Below are positions 11,796-24,762 of a stretch of DNA of 64,000 nucleotides, one piece after another. The notes beneath the pieces were generated by a model that was given only the letters and a program-made list of their open reading frames with translations, was not told the DNA's origin and made no database searches. The stretch spans positions 15,500,090-15,564,089 of the forward strand of contig JAEMBT020000008.1 in the NCBI GenBank assembly GCA_018873245.2. The letters run 5' to 3'. Within the stretch, counting starts at the first letter, position 1, and every line of letters begins with the position of its first letter. The position numbers and the translations under genes were made by a program. The DNA is from Archegozetes longisetosus (lineage: Eukaryota; Arthropoda; Arachnida; Sarcoptiformes; Trhypochthoniidae).

Positions 11796-14700
11796 ATGCG
11801 AAAGTCAACATCTGTCACTGTGAGTTTGTCTATTTTATTAGTCCCACAGAATCACAGAATCTTTTATGTAAAATAGTCTAAAAGCGAAATAATGAATGTC
11901 TAGTGACAGAGATCTGGCAAATCTCTAACAATAAGTCTATTCCTTATGTTGATTTAAATATATGTATCTCTACTCTGTTATAGGTAGATCTGTGAGAACA
12001 ATGTAGTTGTGTAAATAATTGTATCGATAAAATGTAAAAGTCTCTAATTAGTGACCGTATATACTATTCACGTTTCATTACTTTCATTAAGTTATGGCAT
12101 ATCAAATAATAACATAACTAATACTAGAGCTCCAATAGATGTGAAGCGTATGGAAATATGATTACTACTCTAGTAATGCTAATAACATATAGAAAACTAA
12201 ATTAGCTGCAATTTGCGAACAGACAATTATGATATACAATAGATTTTTAAATTAATATATTTTGTTGGCACAGCTATTCAGTACAGAATATTCGTGACAC
12301 ACCCTTCTATCGTGATATAGTGCTTTGTCTAGATCCGAAACGCTCAAATTAAAATTTAGTTCATTAAGATAAACTAACGATTGAAACGTTCAAATTATAA
12401 TCATGAGAATATAATTGATAAAATTTTTCAGATTTACTTTTTTCAAACAAATTGGTTTGACGTGAAACCAAATTGAATATGTGCAACTCTAGAGTGCAAT
12501 CAAATCTCAATTATAAACAGTGTTGTAGATATAGCACTAGGCTTACATCCGATTGTTTTGAAAGAAGACCGCTTATTGTAAATTACGAAAACTTGTAAAG
12601 TAATCGTTAGCCGTATTCTGAAATTTAAGCTGCATTCGTTACTCTAGTCTTCAAAAGTAAAGGAAAAACACAGAATCATTGTCTTTGATCTACACGAACT
12701 CAGTTGATATTTGAGCATCTGAAAAATTTCTTCTTTCAAAACAACTCAACCTTTGTTATCCTCGAATTCTATCCATCAAAAAGACTAGTGATTCGAATTG
12801 ATGTTCAAAAAATCGTAAAGAATTACTTTTCCGCTCGAAATTTTCTGATTGTTTAGTTAGTCATAAGCAGCGAAGAAGAAATTCATATATCATAAGAAAG
12901 TCTGATTTATAATGATAATAGAGCAGAGACAAAACATTTAGAATGAATCATAAGTTGCATTGTAATAATGCGACCAAACGATAACTGAACTAAATGCTCA
13001 CTTAGCAATAATTCAATTATAATTTTACAGATAACCTGATCGTAGATTCTTCAGCTGTCTTCAGCTGGCATTTTACTGGCATTTATAGGTCTACCTTGGT
13101 CGCAAAGGACAACATATCCACAAATTAAACAAGCAGTCAAAATAGGGGACTTAATGGAAGTTAGAATATTGTCATCCGATGAAGATCATCAGGGTATGTA
13201 TGCTTGTGTCACACACACTGCTAGGCAGCAATGCGAACTTCGACTCAAATAGTCATCTCTTAAGCTTCTTATTTACGACAGACGCACAGGAAATAGGAAA
13301 TCCGTTTGAAATCCGGTGGGAATCAGTCTTACAGTAATAGCTCAGAATTTTGTTTCGTTAGCCGTGGCTATACCACAACTGTATTGCATTGCTATAGGTC
13401 TTACTCTGTCTGCCTTATTGTAGTCTTCAATATTGGTTAATTAAGCGTCCAAGACTTAACTTATTAACTAGCGTTTAGCTGTCGATTTTACTCTTATATA
13501 TATATCATTCTTATCTAATATGAGTCTTCATTAAGCCCTGATCTCGAGTTTTCATCCATTATTGCTAAGCGAAAAATACTTATATTCTTATTCTTATTGC
13601 TGTTCATATGAAAAATTTCTTTCGCATTGTTGGACGTAAAGAATGAGCCGATATATAGTGAGAGATGATATAAAATCCTTTTTTTGTGATACAAATATTT
13701 TTGTATTGATCTACTTGTTGCCTAAGGGGAGATGAAGAGCAATACTCCATCATCTTGGCGTATAACTTGATATATCATTTGAGAAGTGACTCGACTGCTA
13801 TTAGGGCACACTTTGTAAACAGCCTCAAACTACCAAAAATCAATATTTGTTTTTCTGCTTCCTTTCACTTTAGTATTTGGTGATGATTACTGTTCTGGTT
13901 ATGCCGACCAATATGGCAAGTGGAATACTGGATTTTCGTGCCCAACAAAGTCTAATGAAGAAGCAGTTTATTGCTGCGGAACTCCGACTTATAAATATTG
14001 CTGTACTCGTAGGAGTCAAGCCATTCAGACACATACTAATCATCCAACTAGGACTCAACTCGAGTATGTTTAGCTTTTAGTCTTCAAATATATACTTATT
14101 TTTATTCCCCACAATGTATTTTTCTCAAAATGATCTCTTAAAAAAAGATTAATCCTATGAAAACCCTGTAATTTGTTTCGAAAGCCGAGAAAAATAGAAA
14201 TCGAAAAATAGAAAACTTATCTTTTAAAGAGAAAAGCGAACAAAGAAGAATTGGGAAAATAAATATAAAGAAATAGTTTTTCTGTTCAATTTCAGTCCTC
14301 GAATCCTACTTAAGATAGTTGGCCTGACATGTATAGTATCGGTGTTTCTAACAATCCTGACATGTTACGTTTGTAAGAGATATTGGAAAAGAAGTGATAC
14401 TCGTGACAATCATGTTTATCGAGTCTCGTGTAACACTTCAAGCTCTCCGCATGTGTTTCCGTTAGAATCATTCCAACCGCTGAATCCAAATGCGTTTTTC
14501 AAATCACCCGAACATGTCGCTAACTTTTGTGGTGACATTTCGCTATTTTCGGCACAACAGCCAACACAATATAGAGTGATAGCATCATCACGAGCAACGC
14601 CATCAGCATTGTGTTCATATCAACATCAGTCTCAGTCTTTGTCGCGTCAACAAAGAAATCACGAGCCGCCGCCTCCCTATCAATTGAGTGTCATATCTGG

Positions 14701-14920
14701 CAGTACAACCGCTGCTTCTTCAGTCGGCGGATGTAGTAATACTATTAGCTCTAATAATCTGAATCAGACAACACGAGTCTCTGATAGCAGTTCTAGAGAA
14801 GCGACCAATACAGAGGTAAAAATACCATTATCTTCGATTAATAATCGACCACAAAAAGCCAGTTGTGTTACTATTGATTCAGACAAACCTGATTCTAAGT
14901 GGAGAAGAATGTCTCACTGA
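11796..14920 (+). CDS. shisa: Shisa-family single-pass membrane protein
   Basis: Type I membrane adaptor of the Shisa family, whose members modulate receptor trafficking or gating. Proposed exons: 11796-11819, 13055-13193, 13874-14063, 14296-14920 (stop TGA), giving 325 residues with all phases compatible. The last two exons are firm and the first two tentative. Splicing the first two joins MRKSTSVT to LSSAGILLAFIGLPWS, a textbook signal peptide. Residues 61-98 carry the Shisa cysteine domain: YCSGY, then DQYGKWNTGFSCP, CCG and YCC, with six cysteines in the family spacing. Residues about 121-144 form the transmembrane helix (IVGLTCIVSVFLTILTCYV), followed by KRYWKR as a stop-transfer. The cytosolic tail is Ser/Gln/Asn-rich and holds PPPPY at 242-246, a WW-domain ligand typical of Shisa tails. 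AATAAA lies at 15107-15112. Which vertebrate Shisa it matches cannot be told from sequence alone. Confidence 0.8.
13055..13193 (+). CDS. Tentative second coding exon of the Shisa-like gene
   Basis: The frame is open from 13046 to the TAG at 13250-13252. An acceptor TTCTTCAG ends at 13054, and CAGG|GTATGT gives a donor at 13194. The exon ends one base into a codon, and the Shisa cysteine exon at 13874 begins with the two bases needed to complete it (g|ta, Val). The first half is hydrophobic (AGILLAFIGLPW) and the rest is a hydrophilic spacer before the Cys domain. A second acceptor, TCTTCAG ending at 13064, would give a different phase. If the donor is ignored the frame reads on into an Ig-like ending; this alternative is reported as a finding. 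Confidence 0.45.
13874..14063 (+). CDS. Shisa cysteine-domain exon
   Basis: This exon carries the diagnostic ectodomain. The acceptor TTCACTTTAG ends at 13873 and the donor CGA|GTATGT starts at 14064. In the frame starting at 13876 it reads FGDDYCSGYADQYGKW and then the GFSCP, CCG and YCC motifs. The other two frames also stay open for about 60 codons here but contain no motif. The exon ends after two bases of a codon, matching the single base supplied at 14296 (ga|t, Asp). Confidence 0.88.
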
Positions 14921-14987
14921 TAATAACAGTAAGCTATATTATTATTTAGTTTAGTTGCAGTTATTCCCAATTATTAGAAGCAAAACT

Positions 14988-15016
14988 ATAATAATAATGA
15001 TAATGATAATGATAAC
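14988..15016. repeat. Short AAT/ATG tandem repeat in the Shisa 3'-UTR
   Basis: Tandem TAATAATAATGATAATGATA units lie between the Shisa stop codon and its polyadenylation signal. It is a simple sequence repeat in presumed 3'-UTR. Confidence 0.7.
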
Positions 15017-15106
15017 AAATTCAGATTGAGATTTGAGTCTAGAGATTGAGATAAAAGCCCATTATCTTTATATAATAATTGAATTTTGTAAATATTGTAA
15101 TGAATT

Positions 15107-15112
15107 AATAAA
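15107..15112 (+). terminator. Polyadenylation signal AATAAA for the Shisa-like gene
   Basis: AATAAA lies 187 nt after the TGA stop at 14918-14920, in the expected orientation. Confidence 0.5.
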
Positions 15113-15758
15113 AGAACAGAAAAGTATTGACTATCTCACAAACTATTAAGTTAGCTGAAAACAAGTTATATTGTATTGTAAAATGAGAAAAGTAATGATG
15201 GATCACATTTAGTATTCATGTTATAGCTATGAATAGTAAAATAACTTATTGTGTCTACAATATAATGGTGTAAAGTTTATTTAATAAAGTTGACAAAATT
15301 GATCAGAACAGAGATTTCGAGGCAAAGACATTGCTGTTAGGCTTGACCTCTTTTAGTTTAGCTACAAAGGAGTCAAATGCGTTCAGTAAAGCCAGAGATA
15401 CAGTGGAATCTCTTTATTCACATCACTAGTAACGCATCACTTCTTATTCTAGATTTTATCATAAAATTGCATCAAATATTTTCATTGAAAATCCTATTCA
15501 GACCTTCTTTATTGCATTTGAAAGAGTGATTTGTAAATCATTTGATATCGTATTATAGACACATTGTGTCTGTTTCTCTATTTTGTTTGAATCTGGAAAA
15601 GTTAAACATTACTAAAAGAGCATTATTTGGGTTAAAGTGAAGGTATGATTTCTGTCTGTTCTAAATTCTCAGTCAGTAGTCACTACTGTATTGGTATAGA
15701 AACAAGACATAGAGCATGGCTTATGTTAGATTACCGCAGGGAATAAACGCGTGAGGAG

Positions 15759-15920
15759 ATGATGATGAAAAATGAAGTCGTTTCGCGTTCGCCAATTTTT
15801 CACCACAGCTTTTGGGCATTAGCCGAGCGCGAAGATTGTCAGAAATCTTATATCACATCCTTTTTCGCATCCCTCGATTCTCTCTCTCAGTCCTCGCTAA
15901 CAGACATACATAGACTCTGA
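15759..15920 (+). other. G+C-richer patch with a 53-codon ORF, unrecognised
   Basis: Within AT-rich spacer, about 15740-15960 has several CG dinucleotides (TTTCGCGTTCGCC, GAGCGCGAAG) and an ATG-started ORF of 53 codons (MMMKNEVV at its start) ending with TGA at 15918. The product is hydrophilic and matches nothing I know. A promoter or enhancer for an unseen neighbour is as likely as a small protein. Confidence 0.2.
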
Positions 15921-18900
15921 GATCTAGAGGCGTACATAGACTCACGTACTTAAAGTGTATGCCATCACATCATATGCTTTACAATAAAACTCCAGGGAAT
16001 ATAAAAAGAAAGAGTGAATGTTTCAAAATTTTTTCTACATTACTCCTTTGCCCTATGATAGAGTATAATATTTAGAAAAATGAGTTCTCATCCCGACTCG
16101 TTTATTTGGGTTCCATTATGAAAAGAGGATTTATTTGTTATCTTTTCGATAGTATGCTATATAGTCGGAGGAAATGATGCATTTTATGGCTACATCTTTC
16201 TGATGACCAGCCGTCCATAAACGAGACATGTCAGCGAAGTCGTAACTCTGTACTACTCACTACTTCGGATTTAAGTTGGATTGCATCGAAGACATTGCTC
16301 AATGTCTTATAACAGCAAACATGACATTAGATTAAAAGTTGAAACAGTGAAAGTCGATAGCTTTGGCCCGTCATTGAATTTCATGGCAAACTTCTACTAA
16401 CATTAATATATGAATCAGGGATAAAAAACGCTAAGCTCATTCTTCACTTAATTCGAGGGTTAAGTTCGAACTTCTATTTCATTATAGATCTTCTTCTATT
16501 CATATACTAATAGAAAACCACACAAAAAGAAGAAATTATTGATTCATCCAACTCTTCCCAAAAATAAATCCATAAAAATTCATTCGTTGACACTAAGTCA
16601 TTGAGTCCTAACCTTTAGCTCATAGAAAGCTTTGATATTTATATGTTTGAGGATTTTTTGAACTAAGTCTATGTTATCTAATAGAGTCGATTTTCAGTTT
16701 TTTCTATGTATATTACTAGTAGTTTATTATATTTAGAGAATATAGCGTGACATAAGGCGTGTATGTCTTTTTGAAGCCACATTTACTATTTGTGGTGCAA
16801 CTCTAATATCAAGAATAGCGTTATTAAAGTCTGCAGATATATATTCAATATCTCACAGAATTTCTTTTTTATGCTATAACGAAAACAGGAAAAATAAGCT
16901 GAATTAAGTCTTTTCATCATTATTTTTAATTCTCTAGTCGTAAATCGGATGTATTTTAAGCACAAGACAGTAATAAGAATTAAAATTTTTAAAGTCCTTT
17001 AGAACTTATGAAAGAGTATTGATTGAATTTAGTCATAGCTGAAAGTTATTTGACTTACTTTGATTGACTAACTTTTAGTAAGGCTCGGCCATCAGTCAAC
17101 TTTTGCATTATAATCATTCAAGCCATGCATACAAGAAGTGTGACACAAATTGATAATTGAATGATCTGAAAAGACAAATCTGCATACGGAATGAAGTATT
17201 TTAATTTTTGGTTTTATTAAATTCAAAATACAATTTGCAAAGTTTTTGAGATAATGAAAATTTAGGTTCGAAATGCAATTAAGTTTGAAAAGGAAGAAAA
17301 AATTTGATTGATCCAGTTTACTGTACTATATAACCCAAAATAGTATCTTAATTGTGATGCGCGAAAGAGGCTTTTAAGGGGACTTTTGTGTATATTTTAT
17401 GCTAATGTTAGCAATGCATTAGTAGTCAAACATTTAATTAAATTTAATTCATAGTAGCTCTCTCAAGATATTTGGATTAGTATATTATATAAGGTATTAA
17501 TCAAATACTACATAACATTGGTTGAAAGAGATTAAATGCATTGGATTTGAATCATAAATGTTTAATGAATATTCTTTTGCTTATTAGACTTTCTTAACCG
17601 AAACCCGAATGATCTGTTTAATAAGTATTAGACATAGCATTTGGAAAGATAGTGAGTTATCATAGAATAATAAATAATTATTCTAGTATCAAACAAGTAT
17701 TCTGTGATCATAAGAATAGAAGTATGCTTGCAAACTAAAAGTCAGGTGGAGATAATAGCGTGAAATAGTTGGCAAATAATTCAATGAAAAGGTTTCGAGC
17801 TAATCTGTGAGAAAGTGTTTGTCAATAGATTTGACGCATCTCTATATTGCTATACATGCTATCAAAATGTTGACAAAGAATATTTGATATAAGTGATGCC
17901 GTGAGCACTATTCTGGGCATCATTTAGTATTTGTAATAACATGAATCACATGCTAGTCTAGTATAGAATATATATATGCGGAAGACTTGGCATGAAAGCA
18001 AAATAAATTGTTAGACGATTGTGTAAACGAAATGCATTAAAATTATATGTTATATTAAGTTGTCAGAAAAATATGTGCATCACTAAATAATTTGAATGGT
18101 GCGCTCTGTCTCTGTGTAAAAAGAGTTAGAGGCAAACAAAACCAAAGCTAAATCATAAGCAAAGCAAAGCTGAGCCGAAAAATTCATTTAAACAAAGATT
18201 TTTATGAAATATTGCGCCAGCTTTTATGAGTTACTCAATTTATAGCCTATGCCTAACAATGGTTAAAATGTGGCGGCGAATAATACGTGAAAAGAGTTCT
18301 TGAGTGCATTACAGTTTTGCAATTTTTTCTATGCCTTTTTTAGAGGTGCAATTCATGGAATAGTTGTTACTAATTCTCAGCGGAATTGTGCGGAGAATAA
18401 GAGCACAATTTGTAGATAGAAGCGTTGGTAGGAATGAGAGACGTGAAGCAGTTACGGATATTGCGATTGCATGAATCCCTTGTGCTCTTCACTGCTGCAA
18501 TATGACACTCAAATGAGCAATTTGTGATGCATTGTCCCGAACAAATGAACACGAATCAAATTGCATTATTCATTTCGACCTAAAAAATGTATATAATATG
18601 TGGCGGAACAGGGATCATTGAGAAAGACGTGCAAAATCTGTTGACAAGTCATCAAAAAATTGTTTGCTTTCTATTTATTATTCAAGAGATGCTCGGCAAA
18701 ACTATGATTTTAGCATTTTATTACCTGATATTGTGAGTTCCGCCACTTTTCTATCAGTTCTATACTATTTAATAATAAGCATTTGCCTGACTGCCTTCTA
18801 AAATAAATGGAATGACATTTTGTTATATTTGGAAAGACTGACATTTGAGATCACCTCAGAGTGACATTCGGTCGTTCGGTTGGTTCTGTAATAACGCTGA

Positions 18901-21900
18901 TGCTGCGAACTGACAAAATCGCATTTGTATTTTCTCTGCATAACAACTATAAAAGGCATTACAATAGAAACAATAGTCCTCGGGCATGAGAATAGTTGGA
19001 AAAAGCATTACTGCCTTAATAAAGCCAAGTTTATTATGCGCTCTTAAATGTAATCAAATGACTCGACTAACGCACACATGAAAGCATCTTAGTCAACATA
19101 TTAGTCAATCAATTTATACATATTTTTCTATAGTAGTAATCACACAACGTATTGACGAATCCAAGCTTGTTCATGAGGCATCTCAAACAAATATGTTATT
19201 CAATACATCAAAAATGGTTTCTATTCCATGAATAATTCAAATCGTATAAACAAATTTGATACGATTTTGATGGACACTGAAATTGGGGCTAGAACTGAAT
19301 TTTTATTATTTCATACCAGTAAGATAATGTGTATTGCATACATAGTCTGAGTCTTGTAATTGGTTTCGTGATTCGTTATAGAAAAATTAGATTCAGTTTC
19401 TTATTATAGCTAATTTGATTCATTCTTTATTCTAATCATGAAAACTCATTACTTGTTTAGCTCAAAAATAGATATGCTTCTAACCAACACTTCATATAAC
19501 ACAGAGTATTCTATGTCTCAAATACAGTCAAATCCGTTAATATAAGAATGATTGGCATTAGGGAAAACTTAGTCTTTCATTAGATTGTAGCCAATTTGAA
19601 TCGAGTTTGGAAACATTTTATCTTTATTTTGTTACACTGTTTTGTTCAGTACATTCTGTCAATTGAAGCTCTGTATCAAATAAAAGCAAAAATGAAAAAA
19701 GTTTGCCCTTAGATTGGTTTTAAGCGATATTAATTTAAACAAAACTTTTTTTTTACTTAATTTGTTAGGACGCCCTTAATTGCTCAGTCAATCATGATTA
19801 TACGAGTCATTAATTCAAATTAAATAACAACTTTGCGTGTCTGCTTATCTGAAGTCGAAGTTTTTAGAAGTTTATAAAAAGATCTAATAGTATTTCAAAA
19901 TAAAGTTTACGGAGAAAATATAGAACATTTTTCAGTCAGTTAACTTATAATCCAATCTTTTGTTAACGCGTCGACAAATCCAAGAAGTATGCAGATTAAT
20001 CAATTCTTAGGAATCATAAAAACGATCAAACAATCGAGTTTGTTTTATTGAACTTGTCTTATTGAGCAAAAAACTACTTCTAGAAATTGACCAAACTTTG
20101 TGATGAATAAAGTTAGTAACTTAATTGAAACAATTATATGATTTCCCAAAGCAATGAAACAAAGCAGATCTGATCCCAGAATCAATTAGATTGAACGATC
20201 TTTACCTACAAAAATCAATAGAATTAATCAAATTGAAAAATAGCTATCAAGTTAAACAAGTATTTATACGGTCAGTTATAGATCCTTGAAAAGAACTGAA
20301 GGCTTAATTCTTAATACTAGTATAGAGCGTTTCATAAGTCAATTGTCAGGCAGATACTTTTGCACTGTTGAATGAGCTTCACTCAAAAATGAATATACAA
20401 CTAAGCTGTTCAATCTTGTTCTGTAATCAAAAACTGATTGGCTTTAGGAACCCACTTATGGAACTCTCTATGGTAGTAAGTATTGTTGCAACTCACATTC
20501 ACATATATGAAGGCTCAATAGTTGAATCTTTTTCATAAATAAATTTGGTTCAATTCAGACCTGAACGAGATTTGTGACAATACCGAACATCTATTGAGGT
20601 ATTAGGCTGAGAGTTCATACTGTTGACAATATTTTTAAAAATGATTGATTAGAAGTAGTTATCTCAAAACCCACAATGATTGACTAATTTAATTTATCTT
20701 ATAAATTGAATGCTATTAAAGATCGAATCGATTCAATAGAAAAATGATCAATCAAACAATGGGTGCAATTCTAGGAAAATAGCAACATTAAAACAGATTA
20801 CTCTGATTAATTGCATTGTATTCGGGGAAAGCGTCATATGATTACTTCTGTAATTTTGTCCTCAAACCAATTTTGTTTATCGATAAATTTGAGTTCACTG
20901 TTTAATGATAGCCATATATTTGATGAACGAAATGAAACTCTAATATATACTTACCTTTAAGCCAACTGAGAATAATAGCTCTTCTGTTGTCTTCACTTTG
21001 ATTTGCTAACATAAACAGGGCGTTTCTTCAGCTGAAGAACACTTAGAAGATAATGAACATTAAACCTGATGTCTGCAGTAATTTGGCTTTTTTCGATCAT
21101 GAAAAAAGGTTGAGTTGTATGCATCGTCTAATTTAGGGCTAAAGTGTACAATAAGACAAGTTTGGCATTGATTGCAGTCCCAGTTATCTTACTCTCTGTC
21201 TTTATCTTCTCAATAGACAATTTATACCATTTGATTGAAGTGCAAATTGTCTCACTTGAACAAGAAGATTGCTTCTGAAAAGTTATCATTCATTGACTTT
21301 ACAACACAAATAACTTATTTGTTTAGTTTATGACAAAAGGCTTGTTTGTATTGAAATGGAAATATTTAGAATGAAATCTTTACTAAGATTTGTACATTAT
21401 TCACTCGAGTATTTACTGGTTGTAATAATTTGCTGACTAAAAGTAAGTTACACAAAACTAATAAATTAAATTAGTTTTAGCGCTAGTGCTCAACGTACCT
21501 AATATTTGAGAGTGTTCTGCAATTGTTAAGGCGAAAGACATTTGCTGGTTCTTTCATGATCTTTTGTGATCAGGCTACGAACGTACGCTTTGATAATCTC
21601 AATTTATTAGACTCTATATAACTTGTCTAATAAAATATTAAATTTTCTATAGATTGCAATAAATAATAACCATTTTGACGATACCGTTTGAGTTAATGCA
21701 CTGCCTGTAAGACAAGTGAACTTCTCTTTAATTCGTAGTCTAAGTTCTTAAAACTAATCTCGACTCAAACATCACTTTCTCATGAAATCCTTAGTCACGA
21801 TACGTAAGAGACAAAAACTTTAGTGAATAAAAAATATAATTTATTTGGTCCATAGCTAAACCTCTTTATTCGCGATAAAGAAAACTTGAATTGATTTACT

Positions 21901-24583
21901 TTCGAAACAAATATAACTAATGTCCAAAATAAATGGCTGTTGAAAATAAAATCCTTGTCGATATAGAAACCATTTATAGCTCAGTGTTGATCGAAACGAA
22001 TTGAGGGGATCTCTATATGAAGTGAATGGCTCCACCGGAACCCATTTAGTAATTGTTGAGTTTTTGCTATTTTGGTCAAAGTTGGAGAGCAGGTGCGGAC
22101 ACATACACTACAACTAAATTTATTGAGTAATCGCTCAATAAAAACAAGTAAAAGTAACACATTCTAACGTATAAATGTTTGGTCACTATAATACTAGTGC
22201 CAACAACCATCTGCGCCATTATTGTATCAGTCCTAAGATTTCTTTTACTTATCAAACATTACATTCTGTTGTTTTAACTGAATGTTTCATGAAATTTCAC
22301 TCTCCAAATAGTCCTATTATTCTATCGATTCAATTGTTGGTCACCTCAAATGTTTTGTTCATTTATTAAACTTCTATTAATTAATGTCAGGTTAGAAATT
22401 AAAATACTCGCCTCAATAGTAATTTATGTGTTTAGCATTTCGCTCATTAGTGGTATGCAAATAAAGTAATTCAGTTTATAAAGTGGTAAAACGTTTTTTA
22501 ATCAAGACCTCAATTACAAAAATAATTATTACGGCAAAATAATTGGAAAGAGTGGTAAACCTATATGAAGTGAAATGAGTCAGATTAGAAGTTGACGAGT
22601 TACGACCTAATTACATACCAGAATTGAAGGCATACTTAGTTGAACACTATAAATTTGTTCTTTAAGACACAACTATGTCAGACACAACTTTCCTCTAACT
22701 GTTTGACGTTTAGTTATACCCAACACCCATAACTTTTATTAACATTAATGCATTTTCATATAATTTAATTAAGACTTAATGCTGAGGTCATGTCTAAGTA
22801 GTTAGTATCTAATATTTCTTACGCATCATTCGCGTCATACTTCGTGGTTAAGGCTTTATATCCTTCGAGTAATTATGCTTTCTTTAGGAAATAATGTCTT
22901 CTGATTGCATTAATTTCTCGTCAAATATTCGATGATTCTAGCTCAATCTTCTAAAACTACGAACATAATGAATGGAAAAGTAATTAAATTTAGTCAAATT
23001 ATTGACTCTAATTCTAATTGGCTAAAAATTTAGTAAAAAAGATAGTATATTGTATCGCATAGAGTTGTCCACAATGGAATTCGCTATTATTCTCATCTAA
23101 ACTCTGAACTGATCGAAAATAACACTAGATTCTGATTCTATTGATTCATTCTTAAGATATTTGCGATTTCTTTTGAGGAACTGCAATAAAATGAACAAAA
23201 GTCTTATTGAAATTGCTAACATTACTTGATTCTAAAAGAACTGAGGTGATAAACTTGCCTGTGCTAACTGTTTTTTTCACTTAATAGTGACTCTACACTA
23301 AAATCTCATTCATTCAAATACTGACTTAGTCCAAAAGAACTAGTCTTTAGAATAGTTTTGATAAAAGTGACACATCACAAATAAATATTAACTTTGATCT
23401 AAAAGAATTTGAGTGATATTTTCGATGGAACAGGTTCTGAGAAGGAAATATTAAAGAATTACGAATTGTGAAAATAAACAATTTATCAGATATAATAAAG
23501 TTTTAGTTGGAAAACATATAAGGTTTAGGAGAAGAATTTCTAGTGTAGTTAAAGTGCTAATATTGGTTGTGTAATCTTCGTGAAGGCTAACATCTGTCAT
23601 CGAATTTCCTTTTGTCCCACAAAGTCAGTACTCCGTGTAATAACAAAGTACTAGGAAAGTAAGTTTATTTACAGTTAATGTTTTCTGACAAGCGTTAGTT
23701 TTTCTCAAAATCCATTCCTTCTATTCTGAAGACTCTTCACTACACCGTAAAGTCATCACTAGATACAGTGTGTAAACAGAAGCAAGTCATGTGCAATCAT
23801 ACTCTTGTAACAAGAATAGCAAATCAAGAATTAGGTTAAAACTGAACTATCCTTTTTTAAAGAATTAGATTTAATAATGTCCTTATCTAGAGTCTAGCTT
23901 GCATTTTGGTGCTCAAGCATATCAGGCGAATCTGGTAGTTTGAAAATCTACATCGAATAACACTACATTCATTATCCCTTAAATCAAATGGATTTAATTC
24001 AGTAAATAACACAATAACAAAATTAACATGGTTTAACTTTTTGAAAACACTTTCCATCAATTTGCAAGCTCTCATCTTAAGTCTAACTCACTTGTGATGA
24101 ATCGAAGGAATCGAGCTCTCAGATTAAGTAAAACTATAATCAAAGATATATCCAACTGTTTTGATGGTTTTTCAATCTTAAATTATGAATTCCCCTTCCG
24201 TAAGGGCATTGTTAGATGTTTAGAGTTTGCTATTGAGGTGTACATTCTATTGAAGTGAGCCTTTAATGCTTACTCTCAGTTTGTTTTTGTGCTTGATCAT
24301 CGATCACACATAAGATCTATTTTAATGTTTTTTCTTAAGCACTGATGAGTCTATGATTCACGCAATGATTGTCCTAAAATGAAGCATTAAATGTTGTGAT
24401 GGATTGGTTTCGAAGTCAATACATTCAATATAAAAAATAACACGATATCTAATAATTATATAACAATAAAGAACTATATTTGCCTACATTTCCTATTATC
24501 AAAATTAATATTAAACAAATTGTAACAAAAGTCAATAATAATCTCAATTCAATTTCTTTTGATTTCAACTTACAGTTAAATTT
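15921..24583. other. Gene-poor AT-rich spacer
   Basis: About 8.7 kb with no recognisable protein, tRNA or rRNA. A moderately G+C-richer stretch occurs around 18100-18560. The only longer open frames are a 60-codon one near 18370-18552 and an 82-codon one at 21856-22104, both on the minus strand. The second is listed separately. Confidence 0.5.
21856..22104 (-). other. Candidate minus-strand exon, unrecognised
   Basis: An 82-codon minus-strand frame is preceded by GTTGTAG (possible acceptor, two codons before the ATG). An AGAG|GTTTAG donor is possible near its end, just before the TAG stop. The composition looks more coding-like than the surroundings (WVPVEPFTSYRDPLNS, then aromatic-rich KWFLYRQGFYFQQPF). 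I recognise no family and no partner exon, so it may be chance. Confidence 0.15.
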
Positions 24584-24702
24584 CTTTAACTTTCACGTGC
24601 ACTTAAGTAGTTTTCAAAAATTAATAACAATTAATTAATGTTTTTCTATAGTACTTTGATATTGTACTTTGGGAACCACTTAAGTGCGCGTCAAAGTTAA
24701 AG
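24584..24702. repeat. 119-bp hairpin element with ~29-bp inverted termini
   Basis: CTTTAACTTTCACGTGCACT starts at 24584 and is mirrored by the complement of 24674-24702, with 26 of 29 positions matching. The ~61-nt centre is AT-rich. The size and structure fit a small MITE. No target duplication is evident. Confidence 0.65.
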
Positions 24703-24762
24703 GGGTTGTACTACTATAGTAGGAGTAACTATTGTCCGATTCTTTTCTTGCTAAATCAAAGT

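Noticed and set aside
13870-14080. Two other long frames (both strands) over the Shisa cysteine exon
   Set aside because: They are shadows of the real frame starting at 13876, which carries the six-cysteine Shisa pattern; the others have no motif.
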